Positions 56,601 to 64,000 of a stretch of DNA of 64,000 bases are shown in pieces (within the stretch, counting starts at the first letter, position 1; each line of letters begins with the position of its first letter). This DNA comes from Cuneatibacter caecimuris. GTDB lineage: Bacteria > Bacillota > Clostridia > Lachnospirales > Lachnospiraceae. Location of the stretch: the NCBI RefSeq assembly GCF_004216775.1, contig NZ_SGXF01000001.1, positions 360,828-424,827 on the forward strand, in the 5' to 3' direction. Under the pieces are notes generated by a model. It was not told where the DNA came from. It searched no databases and worked only from the letters and a program-made list of their open reading frames with translations. The translations under genes and the position numbers were made by a program.

Positions 56601-59600
56601 CACATCATGCCCATAATACTCGTCATAATATGCCTGTAATTCAGGATCTATTTTATCATAAAGCTCCTTCCCGGAATTCTTCAGCGGATCGGCGGAAAGA
56701 TGGGAAATTACTATGTCCTTATTTTTATTCAGCGCGATGTAGTGGTCTCCTTCCGGCTCTGTCCTCAGCTGCTTGTTGCCCATCGAATACGGCCAGGAAC
56801 TGCTTTTAAAGTAATATGTGCCTGTATCCTGATTCACCTTACCTGTAGGATCGGAAATATTATCTCCCTGCATCACGAAACAGCATTCTGATTTCACGGT
56901 ACCGGAACCCCTGCTGCCCACCAGTCCCGCGGGCATTGTACCGGAGGCGGACTTCCCATAGACGCGGCATCTGGTGATATAAGTCGTAGTAGCGCCTCCT
57001 TCGTGAGAGCCTATGATTCCGCCTGCCTCTGAGCTTTTTCCCATATTTCCTACTGACACGCAGTCTGTAATCCAGATGGTATTTGTACCTGAGGTATGGC
57101 TGTTTCTCCCCAGAATTCCGCCGGACTTGGAACCAGCCGTCACCACGCCGAAATTCAGGCAGCCTTCTATTTCAAAAATGTCTCCGGCCTGATACTGATA
57201 CATCATGGCGATAATTCCGCCTGCAATATTGCCGCTGCTGGTCACCTTCCCATAATTCGCGCAGTTGAGGAACTTGCCTCCCCTGTATTTCCACTGGCCC
57301 AAAATGCCGCCGGCGCGCTCCGGCGCCCAGACTTCACCATAATTAATGCAGTTTTCAATTACCCAGCCGGAGGACGTGGCATTTTCAATACGGCCCACAA
57401 TCCCTCCCGCAGAGTTGGTTGTGGTTTTCTTAACGGAAGCATAGTTGGACAAATCTTTCATTCCTTTTTCACTGATGCTGTAACCCGCGATGCCTCCGAC
57501 AGCCCCGTCCGTGGTTCCCGCAGAGGTCACGGTCCAGTTTCCGCTGTTGGCACTGTGTTCCAGATATCCCTTTTGGCCCACATATCCCGCCAGCCCTCCC
57601 GCCTGGCCGTCTGAGGTGACAGATACCGCCACTTTATAAGCGGAATCCTGCCGAACTCCTGACCGGTCATAGTGGAAATTACGAACCGTGCCGGCCAGGA
57701 AACCGGCGGCTCCTCCGGTATAACCATATCTGGCAGTAATTTCCGTGTCCTTTTCCGTCCCCAAGAAACAACCGTCCACCGCTCCAGCCAGCTCATTCCT
57801 GCCGGCGATTCCTCCCACACAGGCAGGATTGCCGGACAGACCGGTGACCGTTACGTTTCCTGAAACGCTGCAGCCGGAAATCGTCCCGCTGTTCGTTCCG
57901 GCAGCGCCGCCTGCACCGTATTCCTGCCCCTGCGCTCCTGCTGTCACAGAACAAACCAATTGTAAATTCTCCATCAGGCCCAGATTGGCTCCCGCAGCGC
58001 CGCCCAGATTAGCAGGGGAGGCTCCTGCCGAAACCGCTGCATAAATCTCCCCGCCTGAAATGGTGCCTTCTTTCCGGTTCAGTCCGGCCGCGCCGCCGGC
58101 CCAGCTGCCATCCTGGCCAGAAACCACTTGCACGCTGTTATTTTTTGTTCCCGCCGTACAGCCGGATATTGTTCCCCCGTTCAGTCCTGCCACTCCTCCC
58201 GCGTAGAGCTGAGCAGTCACTGATACGCCTTCACCTGTAACACAGTCTCTTAAAATCCCAGTGTTTTCCGCTGTGATCCCGCCGCTGACAAGGTTTTTGG
58301 AAAAAGCCGCATTCCTAACCGTACATTCAAAGACCCTGCCCCGATTCACTGCCGCGATTCCGCCGCTGTATCCATTGGGAGCGGCAGGAGCGGATTCCAC
58401 CGAGCAGCCACGGATTACCACAGTATCATAGCAATATGGCAAAACGCCTCCGGCGTCCTTCTGTTTTGACAGGACGCTACCGCTGAAACTGCAGGATGTA
58501 ATTTCTGCCGCGGCAGTTTCCGAAACCGAGCCAATCAGCCCTCCGGCCGCGCCATATTCGGCAGTTACCGTCATTTTTCCGGAAAGCTCAGAGGCTGCGG
58601 CAGTCTGCCCGGGCTGCGCATCCAGCGCTCCGGCAATACCTCCAACCTGGTCGCCTCCATATACCTCTGAACCTGGAGCAAGTTCCAGCCGGTTCAGTTC
58701 TCCTTGGCTGCAGCCGACAACTCCGCCCACCTTAACGGCGCTTCCCGCGATCACGCGGACCTGAAGGCCGCTGCAGTCGCGAATGCTGCCGGAATCCCCC
58801 TGGTATCCCGCCAGGCCGCCTATGTAGCTGTTATATCCATAAACAGCGCCACTGCCGGAACATTTTTCAATCATTCCATAATTTTCCGCTGTGAATCCCC
58901 CTGTTACTGCGGAGCCTGTTACGGTTTCATCCAGGGTGCAGTTTGCTATTTTCCCTTCGTTTCTGCCGGCCAGGCCGCCCAGATAATTGCTTTGAGGCGT
59001 GCCCATCTGCCGCACCGTGCAGTTCTGAATGACCCCGAGGTTTTTCTCCGTGATTCCCCCTGTATATGTTCCTTCGCTGTCCAGCACCGCAGTATCAGAA
59101 TTGCTGCAGCCGTCCACTGTGGTATTTTTTTCAACCATGCCGATAATGCCGCCGGCATAGGAATAATTCACCGCCTGCCCCAGACAGGTTTGCTCTGTTG
59201 AATCAACTGTGCCGGATGCGGAAACGGCAGTCCTGTTTTCCACGTTCTGTATGACCAGCCTGCTGTTTTCCGCATTATAACCTATCAGACCGCCTACATA
59301 TGTCTTGCCTGAAACAAGTTTCAGCTCATTTTTCGTTTTCTCAGCTCCACCCACAGTCAAAGTAAATCCGCCGGCCGCCGCCCTTCCGGCCTCCACTGCC
59401 TCATCACTGCCGGCCGCCGATAAAATCAGCCGGGACATCGCATACAAGTCTTCTGTCTCTGCCGCAATAAGGTTATACCCGATAAATCCACCTGCAAAAC
59501 TCCCGGCAGCTTCCACGGTACCCAGGAAATTATCTGTGGACAGCAGGATCTGACCGTCTTCTTTCAAACCCAGAAGGTTCAGCCCGATCAGGCCTCCTAC

Positions 59601-62141
59601 ATAGTCCTCACCGCGCACCAGATTTGCTTTCGCCTGTATTTCGGTGTGAACAAATCCAGCGGAACAGTTCAGACCGATCAGGCCTCCCACTCCCCGCGTT
59701 CCTTGGATATAACCGCCTTCCAGCGTACAATTTTCAAGTTTTCCCTCTGTATCATTAAAGCCGATCAGGCCTCCCACCTGATCCGCTCCGGACACCAGCA
59801 CATTATCAGATGCGCTTCCTGCATCTGTCCGCAGTACCGTACCGTTATTATATCCCGCCACTCCTCCTATCATGGAGCCGGTGTTCCACCCCTCCAATTG
59901 TTTGAACAATTCTTCTGCTGCCACAGAAGTAGTATCCACATCCGTACTGCAGTCCACAATTCTCCCGGCGTTGAATCCTGTAATTCCTCCCGCGCAGGCT
60001 TCTGTGGCTGCGACCATCCCATAATTTTCAAAGTTTTTCAGTTCGGCGTCCAGGCCGTCTGAAAGCGCCAGGCCCTCGGAAGAAAGGACAGCCTGCGCCC
60101 CGGTAATGCCTCCCGCATACCGCGCTGCCAGCACCACCGCATAATTTTTCTGCACGCTGTCAGCGCCTAAAACAGCGCTGCCGCCTTCGCCGGCAAAATA
60201 TCCGGCCATGCCTCCCACAAAGCTTTCACCTGAGATATAGCCGCCCAGAGTAGTGCAGCTCTCCACGCTTCCTGACCGGAGGTATCCCACCAGTCCGCCG
60301 ATATAGGTTCCCTTCAGCTGATCCGGACTTTCCGGCATCTCTGCCGATCCACTGGATTCGCAGCCGTCCAGAACCAGCGCGTCTCCCCAGCCGGCAATTC
60401 CTCCGCCGTACAGTTCCGCTTCAATGCTTCCCGCATGATACGAGTCCTCGATACGGGCATTTACCGTACGGCCCAGAATCCCGCCCACATAGTTTTTACC
60501 GGATACCGCTGCTTCTGAACTCAGGCCGGAATATTCCAGAACATTCCCCGAATCAGGCCTTCTCTCATCGCTGCCGGCAATCCCTCCCACATAATCTTTC
60601 CCCGCAATTTTTCCTCCGGTAACGGTGATCTGGTTCAAGCCGCCCAGATTCTCGCCGCATAAAGTCCCCACATAATCGGAACCCTCTGCTGAGACAGATA
60701 CGTCCTGCAAAATCAGGCTGTTTATGCTTCCCAGGTTTCTTCGGAAAATTCCGACGCCCTCTTCTCCGCTGTCCCCCCTGAGAACCATTGCCTCAATCGA
60801 GCAGTTTTTCTTTCCAATGTAACTGCTCCCGGTTTCCAGAGAGCTGATGGGCGGAAAGGCGGCGCCTTGTGTTTTTTCCTGCCTGTCATAAACCAGGCCC
60901 GCCTCAGTCACGCCATCCGTGCCGCCCCATGCAAAAGAAGCGGTCTGCAGATACTGTTTCGCTTCTCCCGGCTGTTCCAGGAATCTGATGTTAAATAGAT
61001 GTCTTGCATATCTGATTTCATAATTGCTGCCTGATCTGGCCGCCACCTGACCGTCTTCAAGATTAGATGCTTTCCATGAACTGGCTTTATATCCTGAGCC
61101 GGAGGCCTGAACTTTGGCATAAAGCTTTTGATCCAGACTCACCCCAAACCTCTGTATGCTGTATGTATTCAAATAATCATCTGGCGCTGAAGCTGTCCCC
61201 AATATCTCAGCCGCTTCCAGATCCATAGCATCCAATATCAGGCAGATTTGATAATCAGAGTCCACATAGCCGTCAAACCTGCAGTCTATTTCCCGGCTGC
61301 CGCCATCTTCCTGGTAGATCGTTACCCGGGTCGTCAACCCCCTAACCGCAGCGTCCTCGGCCAGCAGACGGGAAGCGTCATCCTGATTGAGCAAAAAAGA
61401 CATCAGCAGCTTATTATCTTCATTAAAAATATTGACTCCATAAGTGAACTCCCCTGTCCTGTACTGAAAAGTCCCGCTCATTTTCCAGGTCAGCATCAGA
61501 GTCTCTCCATTGATCAGGCGAACCGTATTCACCGCTGGTTTCCCATAGGATACGGGAGCACGCTCTGACAGATCAGAAGAATAGTATCCCAGGATAATAT
61601 CCTTTCGCACGGATTCCACACGGTTGGAAAGCGCGACCCCCATCACGCCGCCGCTGCCGTCCTTTGTGCTCTCATCAAAAGACTGGGCGCGGTCGCTGTA
61701 GCACACAGAATACACTACGCCGTCCGCAGGGTCAAATTCCACACGGATCGCCGCGTTAAATATGGATTTGTCGTACACATAATCCTGAAGCAGCTGGTAC
61801 AGCTGGCTGTCTTTCAAATTCTCCTGGTCTTTCTGAACTTCCAGGCAGTACAGACGCCCGGAATAATCTCCGGCGATTTCATTCCCTACCAGATTTTCCG
61901 GGACAGATACTGTTTTCCGCAAATCTTCCAGTTTCCCGCTGACCTTGTAATGAGTCAGCGCAGACTGCGCCGCCGTAAACAGCGACTTCGCATATTCATT
62001 ATTCCTTTTAAACGCAGAATATTTCTGCCAGCTCAGAAGCCCCGCCACTGAGGCAGAAAGCAGAATCACCAGAATCACCAGGACCACAATCAATTCCACT
62101 GTTGTAAAACCGCTGCTGCGCGTACGTTTATTTTTCATCAT
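53637..62141 (-). CDS. Giant GLUG-repeat prepilin, putative pilus-tip adhesin
   Basis: 2834 residues, about 20 times the normal pilin length. The N-terminus is a true class III prepilin: leader with Gly11, Phe at +1, Glu at +5, helix FTTVELIVVLVILVILL, then a pilin-like stalk to about residue 130. From about 455 to 1735 there are about 39 GLUG-type units, each near 32 residues with a GG-[ILAV]-x-G core (VGGIAG, VGGLIG, AGGIIG); such units build a beta-solenoid. From about 1840 to 2790 there are roughly five Ig/FN3-like segments, several starting with a Leu/Ile-Pro-x-Pro linker. No C-terminal anchor or sorting signal, so anchoring is by the pilin helix. Genes for K-, I- and J-like minor pilins follow immediately. 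The frame is intact throughout. Confidence 0.92.
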   Translation of the reverse strand: MMKNKRTRSSGFTTVELIVVLVILVILLSASVAGLLSWQKYSAFKRNNEYAKSLFTAAQSALTHYKVSGKLEDLRKTVSVPENLVGNEIAGDYSGRLYCLEVQKDQENLKDSQLYQLLQDYVYDKSIFNAAIRVEFDPADGVVYSVCYSDRAQSFDESTKDGSGGVMGVALSNRVESVRKDIILGYYSSDLSERAPVSYGKPAVNTVRLINGETLMLTWKMSGTFQYRTGEFTYGVNIFNEDNKLLMSFLLNQDDASRLLAEDAAVRGLTTRVTIYQEDGGSREIDCRFDGYVDSDYQICLILDAMDLEAAEILGTASAPDDYLNTYSIQRFGVSLDQKLYAKVQASGSGYKASSWKASNLEDGQVAARSGSNYEIRYARHLFNIRFLEQPGEAKQYLQTASFAWGGTDGVTEAGLVYDRQEKTQGAAFPPISSLETGSSYIGKKNCSIEAMVLRGDSGEEGVGIFRRNLGSINSLILQDVSVSAEGSDYVGTLCGENLGGLNQITVTGGKIAGKDYVGGIAGSDERRPDSGNVLEYSGLSSEAAVSGKNYVGGILGRTVNARIEDSYHAGSIEAELYGGGIAGWGDALVLDGCESSGSAEMPESPDQLKGTYIGGLVGYLRSGSVESCTTLGGYISGESFVGGMAGYFAGEGGSAVLGADSVQKNYAVVLAARYAGGITGAQAVLSSEGLALSDGLDAELKNFENYGMVAATEACAGGITGFNAGRIVDCSTDVDTTSVAAEELFKQLEGWNTGSMIGGVAGYNNGTVLRTDAGSASDNVLVSGADQVGGLIGFNDTEGKLENCTLEGGYIQGTRGVGGLIGLNCSAGFVHTEIQAKANLVRGEDYVGGLIGLNLLGLKEDGQILLSTDNFLGTVEAAGSFAGGFIGYNLIAAETEDLYAMSRLILSAAGSDEAVEAGRAAAGGFTLTVGGAEKTKNELKLVSGKTYVGGLIGYNAENSRLVIQNVENRTAVSASGTVDSTEQTCLGQAVNYSYAGGIIGMVEKNTTVDGCSNSDTAVLDSEGTYTGGITEKNLGVIQNCTVRQMGTPQSNYLGGLAGRNEGKIANCTLDETVTGSAVTGGFTAENYGMIEKCSGSGAVYGYNSYIGGLAGYQGDSGSIRDCSGLQVRVIAGSAVKVGGVVGCSQGELNRLELAPGSEVYGGDQVGGIAGALDAQPGQTAAASELSGKMTVTAEYGAAGGLIGSVSETAAAEITSCSFSGSVLSKQKDAGGVLPYCYDTVVIRGCSVESAPAAPNGYSGGIAAVNRGRVFECTVRNAAFSKNLVSGGITAENTGILRDCVTGEGVSVTAQLYAGGVAGLNGGTISGCTAGTKNNSVQVVSGQDGSWAGGAAGLNRKEGTISGGEIYAAVSAGASPANLGGAAGANLGLMENLQLVCSVTAGAQGQEYGAGGAAGTNSGTISGCSVSGNVTVTGLSGNPACVGGIAGRNELAGAVDGCFLGTEKDTEITARYGYTGGAAGFLAGTVRNFHYDRSGVRQDSAYKVAVSVTSDGQAGGLAGYVGQKGYLEHSANSGNWTVTSAGTTDGAVGGIAGYSISEKGMKDLSNYASVKKTTTNSAGGIVGRIENATSSGWVIENCINYGEVWAPERAGGILGQWKYRGGKFLNCANYGKVTSSGNIAGGIIAMMYQYQAGDIFEIEGCLNFGVVTAGSKSGGILGRNSHTSGTNTIWITDCVSVGNMGKSSEAGGIIGSHEGGATTTYITRCRVYGKSASGTMPAGLVGSRGSGTVKSECCFVMQGDNISDPTGKVNQDTGTYYFKSSSWPYSMGNKQLRTEPEGDHYIALNKNKDIVISHLSADPLKNSGKELYDKIDPELQAYYDEYYGHDVMPVPSNVTYSETGSVYQVSWEAPDGNVAVQNYEVQAAVYEDEQMQNLFAQETVRVPGTAQSAQIPVREEWIGKYMVIEVRSASGVYVSEWGQCAGCPVLIQEPLPVPKIHLELESGDQYSCILENAGDYQPDTEITVRFGGNSKTFQAGEAGDKEKTRVSGTGTASNISYISFYASRTENNRTRKSSTEGYQGLPCKLAGQASAAGIALKGFTGTTLSDLGFRVNISNAKGQLYYRADVLLPDEELGISVSAASGIAKVFAGSSAVMQVSDLPQDMLEQMVREGKTSAVVQAYIWSDQANMCYYGQMEPFAAGLTAEEVRGYAEIWTDGNRTALKPGYVVEKAGDGSYSLRYAAILAESSYGNQRKVQNVSLPARLPAPVLDETYGTEEGSYLFRWDQEGADSSARYDAVLTGFTLDGTEVQLAELKNTAERSISVGNSGWNYKEVVLRVTRRGTLNSDGTTYRLGLSSDNEENPYRFYLQLDSIPQPRVVHDGDLNQLNYNVTWSLIEDELQRRDLDHYEIHVKAGDEDLILGKLRGEEAEKLLEEGRHTAVLKISLDDDVFDSGAKVEISVLAVAKEIHQDTVYVTSAPGGAYKLTIPQRLPQPQTGWLSFTASDGTELTEETVLAIDEFEKDGFKLQLASDNIERGTYVLEGGIYDSPLADGEPSGELLEEITLSSMTGNTLSKALRYFRGLSSDWAGSWLVVRLRASSSSQIGSHWSDYAQFRLPKIRMADPDWEAEAFEEELTAEVTRQDGTPGEAELEIYRQALIWTADEKVKEYVAWLTALDYGDEDGYEQSGGDYKLTVDTETDKVTGPQWNEEEKKWEDVQKDFEALEDLKDGTRVWEVSFEGFGYHFDGRLDAGETFTLDCSQVRLRKLEDKEGNIRYLLILPDILSWGEPGMDADDSGMAYTGSATLQALTGTQEAYMSSLRNQWHRRIDEDGKTDWDFRLLEQDALILEELKDEKYQIWKVKKEELPAKLNGGTE

Positions 62142-62210
62142 GAATTCTTCTCCCTGATCCGCCAGTCTGCGCCCCTGAAGGCTCCCTCCCTGTTCCGGCA
62201 GCAGGAAGCA

Positions 62211-63080
62211 TCAGCCCGCAGGAGTCTTGACCTCTACCCAATCCCATGAGGCTCCCGGCTTCTCTCCTATATTATTCCGCGACGCCACATATGCCTTTCC
62301 CGCGGCTTCATCATAGTAAAAATCACCCTTGTTATTTTTCCCCGGCTCCAGTGTGGCGGCTGTGAATACCGTTACAGCATTGAAATCATGTATCTTCAGG
62401 AAATTTGCCGGTGGGACATTGGACTGAATTATTGTACAGTTTTCCGGATTCTTCACATATTCCCGGGTTATTTCCGCTGTCGTCACCGCAATAATCAAAG
62501 AATTATTCCTATCAATATACATATCTCCACGCTGTATTGTCTTACTCCATGCTGCCTCTGTCAGATATCTCACCAGCTCTTCCCAACTGCCTGCCACCGC
62601 TTCCACTTCATGCTTCGGGCCCTCCTCTTCCGTCTCGGACTCCGGAGGATTTTCTTCTGTGTCCGGAATGATCGGAGGCTCTGTTTCCGGTACAGACGGC
62701 AGCACAGGCTTTGACACCTGGCTTTCGCCGCTCACCACCTGTTCTGTTCCCTGAAAACTATCCCCATGGATGCTGCACCGGACACCCCAGTCCCCGTCTC
62801 CATCCAGGACTGCGGAATAAATTCCGCCGGAGGGGCAGGCTATCCTGTCTCTCCACTCGTCAATCACTGTTTCCAAAAGGCGTTCAGGGTCAGCAATCTT
62901 TTCTGTACTCCAATGCATCAAAAAAGCTTTCCTGTTTACGCCGCACTCCTTTTCTTTGCTGCTGTCAATATATCCCAGAAGAGCCGGCGTCATTATAGCT
63001 GCCAGGATCGCAAGAATCACCAGGATCACAATCAGCTCCACCAGTGTAAAGCCATTGCTGTTTTTCATTTTGTCTGTCAT
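62211..63080 (-). CDS. Prepilin with C-terminal CBM5/12-like segments
   Basis: 289 residues. Class III leader ending Gly10, Phe at +1, Glu at +5 (FTLVELIVILVILAILAAIM). Residues about 130-170 form a Pro/Glu/Thr-rich linker. The C-terminal part has two aromatic segments, AAWSKTIQRGDMYIDRNN and KGDFYYDEAAGKAYVA...GASWDWVEV, resembling chitin-binding CBM5/12 modules; this is by eye only. First gene of the block, 69 bp before the giant prepilin. AGGTG lies upstream of ATG 63080. Confidence 0.82.
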   Translation of the reverse strand: MTDKMKNSNGFTLVELIVILVILAILAAIMTPALLGYIDSSKEKECGVNRKAFLMHWSTEKIADPERLLETVIDEWRDRIACPSGGIYSAVLDGDGDWGVRCSIHGDSFQGTEQVVSGESQVSKPVLPSVPETEPPIIPDTEENPPESETEEEGPKHEVEAVAGSWEELVRYLTEAAWSKTIQRGDMYIDRNNSLIIAVTTAEITREYVKNPENCTIIQSNVPPANFLKIHDFNAVTVFTAATLEPGKNNKGDFYYDEAAGKAYVASRNNIGEKPGASWDWVEVKTPAG

Positions 63081-63104
63081 TATTCACCTGCATATGTGCT
63101 GTCA

Positions 63105-63746
63105 TCAATTGTTAATTACCGTTGAAAGCGCTCGCTTAGGCTGATACCGATTGGAGAATTCCAGTTTTGCTGCCTTTGAGTACTGCTTAACAAATTGCAG
63201 TTTAGATTCTGAGTATCCGTTCGGCGCCCCATTGGAAATGCGCTGTATTCTGCCTTGTTCAATATTGCTTAATATTTCTTTCTTTAGCGCTCCATATTCA
63301 GCAGCCACATCAGGATGAGCCATCAGATAGTCTCTGAAATATAATTCATCCCAATTCCCCAAATATCTGATATGCAGATGATACACCTTTTCCGCATCCC
63401 CATCAACAGAATAGCCTTTGCCCAACAATAACTTCATAGGATCTTCGAAACGCAGAAAAATCTCTTCACCATATCCCAGGGATTTCAACTGTTTTGTTAA
63501 CTTTGTGACATTACAGCAGCCGTCAATTTCCATTAGAATATCTATGGTGGGTTTTGCAGTTAAACCCTCCACGGCGCTGCTTCCAATATGATTCAGCCTT
63601 ACCACATATTCCGAATCCACAGTATTTAATATGCTTTGTATTTCTTCCTGGTACCAATCTTTATAGTCCGGATTATATTCTTTTAAAATTATTGGAAATG
63701 TTTTCTTAAATTCATCTGCCGATAATTCAGACACTCTTTTCTTCAC
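63105..63746 (-). CDS. GrpB/UPF0157 family protein
   Basis: 213 residues starting with GTG 63746 (GAGAGG upstream). The nucleotidyltransferase-like core reads LNHIGSSAVEGLTAKPTIDILMEI, the family signature. Function is unproven; related proteins are fused to kinases or acetyltransferases. Its AT-rich codon use differs from the pilus genes. It lies 24 bp upstream of the first pilin gene, but is probably transcribed independently. Confidence 0.9.
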   Translation of the reverse strand: MKKRVSELSADEFKKTFPIILKEYNPDYKDWYQEEIQSILNTVDSEYVVRLNHIGSSAVEGLTAKPTIDILMEIDGCCNVTKLTKQLKSLGYGEEIFLRFEDPMKLLLGKGYSVDGDAEKVYHLHIRYLGNWDELYFRDYLMAHPDVAAEYGALKKEILSNIEQGRIQRISNGAPNGYSESKLQFVKQYSKAAKLEFSNRYQPKRALSTVINN

Positions 63747-63802
63747 TCTATATCCTCTCTTCCGCCGTTACCGTAATAAGGCGGCTCTCTTCAATAGCTA
63801 AA

Positions 63803-63808
63803 TTATAT
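63803..63808 (-). promoter_or_regulatory. Extended -10 promoter of the GrpB-family gene
   Basis: TGATATAAT, an extended -10 sequence, lies about 57 bp before the GTG start. The leader then holds a CCGCC...GGCGG hairpin (about 63763-63785). Confidence 0.5.
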
Positions 63809-63853
63809 CACAGCATCCCCAACTCTTCCACCTCATTCTTCAAATTGAGAATC

Positions 63854-64000
63854 CTATTTAAAATGATACTTGATAATTCCCTGATCTATATTAGAAAATG
63901 CCTGCTTATTCTGAAGAAAGCTTTTTTGCATTATTCTGTTATTTTTCATTATATTCTCCGCCATAAGGGAAGTCAACTCTTTGGCTTTTTTAGAACAACT
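63854..64000 (-). CDS. C-terminus of an unidentified gene (runs off window)
   Basis: An open frame from the right edge ends with TAG at 63854-63856, giving 48 residues rich in Lys, Asn and Gln (ending IDQGIIKYHFK). The stop is followed by the GrpB promoter. It is too short to identify; the codon use is AT-rich like its neighbour. It could be chance, so confidence is modest. Confidence 0.4.
   Translation of the reverse strand, partial: SCSKKAKELTSLMAENIMKNNRIMQKSFLQNKQAFSNIDQGIIKYHFK

Noticed and set aside
56700-60800. Possible tandem DNA repeat or CRISPR-like array within the giant gene
   Set aside because: The periodicity is in the protein (GG-x-x-G every 32 residues or so); the DNA units are diverged and not separated by uniform spacers.

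Overview
The window looks like chromosomal DNA of a Gram-positive gut Clostridia member, most likely Lachnospiraceae. The clues are moderate GC, strong AGGAGG-type ribosome binding sites, a T-box leader, a CIRCE-controlled groES-groEL pair, TrpB2-type tryptophan synthase, a TldD/TldE pair, rubrerythrin, and several small proteins of kinds I associate with this family. Most genes lie on the minus strand. I saw no rRNA, tRNA, CRISPR array or intact insertion sequence.

Region 1 (1-11000) is housekeeping: trpB2 behind a tryptophan (UGG specifier) T-box, guaB, a small membrane protein, groEL/groES, an acidic membrane-anchored protein, and a glnS - MocR regulator - cysteine-motif protein cluster. 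Region 2 (11000-18200) holds a GH105 unsaturated-glucuronyl hydrolase and a divergent NarL-type two-component system facing an ABC-2 transporter (one ATPase, two permeases), laid out like the linearmycin-resistance Lnr module. A lipoprotein gene interrupted by an in-frame TAG follows. Region 3 (18200-31300) holds tldE, tldD, nadE, a HAD phosphatase, rubrerythrin, an AraC/GyrI-type regulator, a heterodimeric ABC exporter and its LytTR/GHKL two-component system.

Region 4 (31300-42700) holds a type Ic aspartate aminotransferase, a CBS-ACT protein, an N-terminally missing amylosucrase remnant beside a shortened serine recombinase, and a sugar locus. The sugar locus has two Gfo/Idh/MocA oxidoreductases, a TIM-barrel isomerase, an AraC regulator with a 21-bp-phased operator, ManA, a ROK fructokinase and a galactose-binding-like protein.

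Region 5 (42700-63100) is the most remarkable: a complete type IV pilus operon of about 20 kb. It encodes PilT, PilB, a PilO-like protein, a PilM-PilN fusion, PilC, prepilin peptidase, a major pilin with its own strong promoter, and a block of minor pilins. One of these is a 2834-residue prepilin: a normal class III pilin leader and helix followed by about 39 GLUG-type repeats and several Ig/FN3-like domains. I interpret it as a giant pilus-tip adhesin carried by a GspH/I/J/K-like minor pilin complex. The right edge is AT-rich, with a GrpB-family gene and the end of an unidentified gene.

Non-coding structure worth attention: two 28-bp-stem hairpins 10.7 kb apart that share a 17-nt loop and change their stems compensatorily; a composite palindromic repeat behind the T-box; and a repeat patch between the Lnr-like two-component genes and transporter. 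Functional names come from reading the sequence without database searches.
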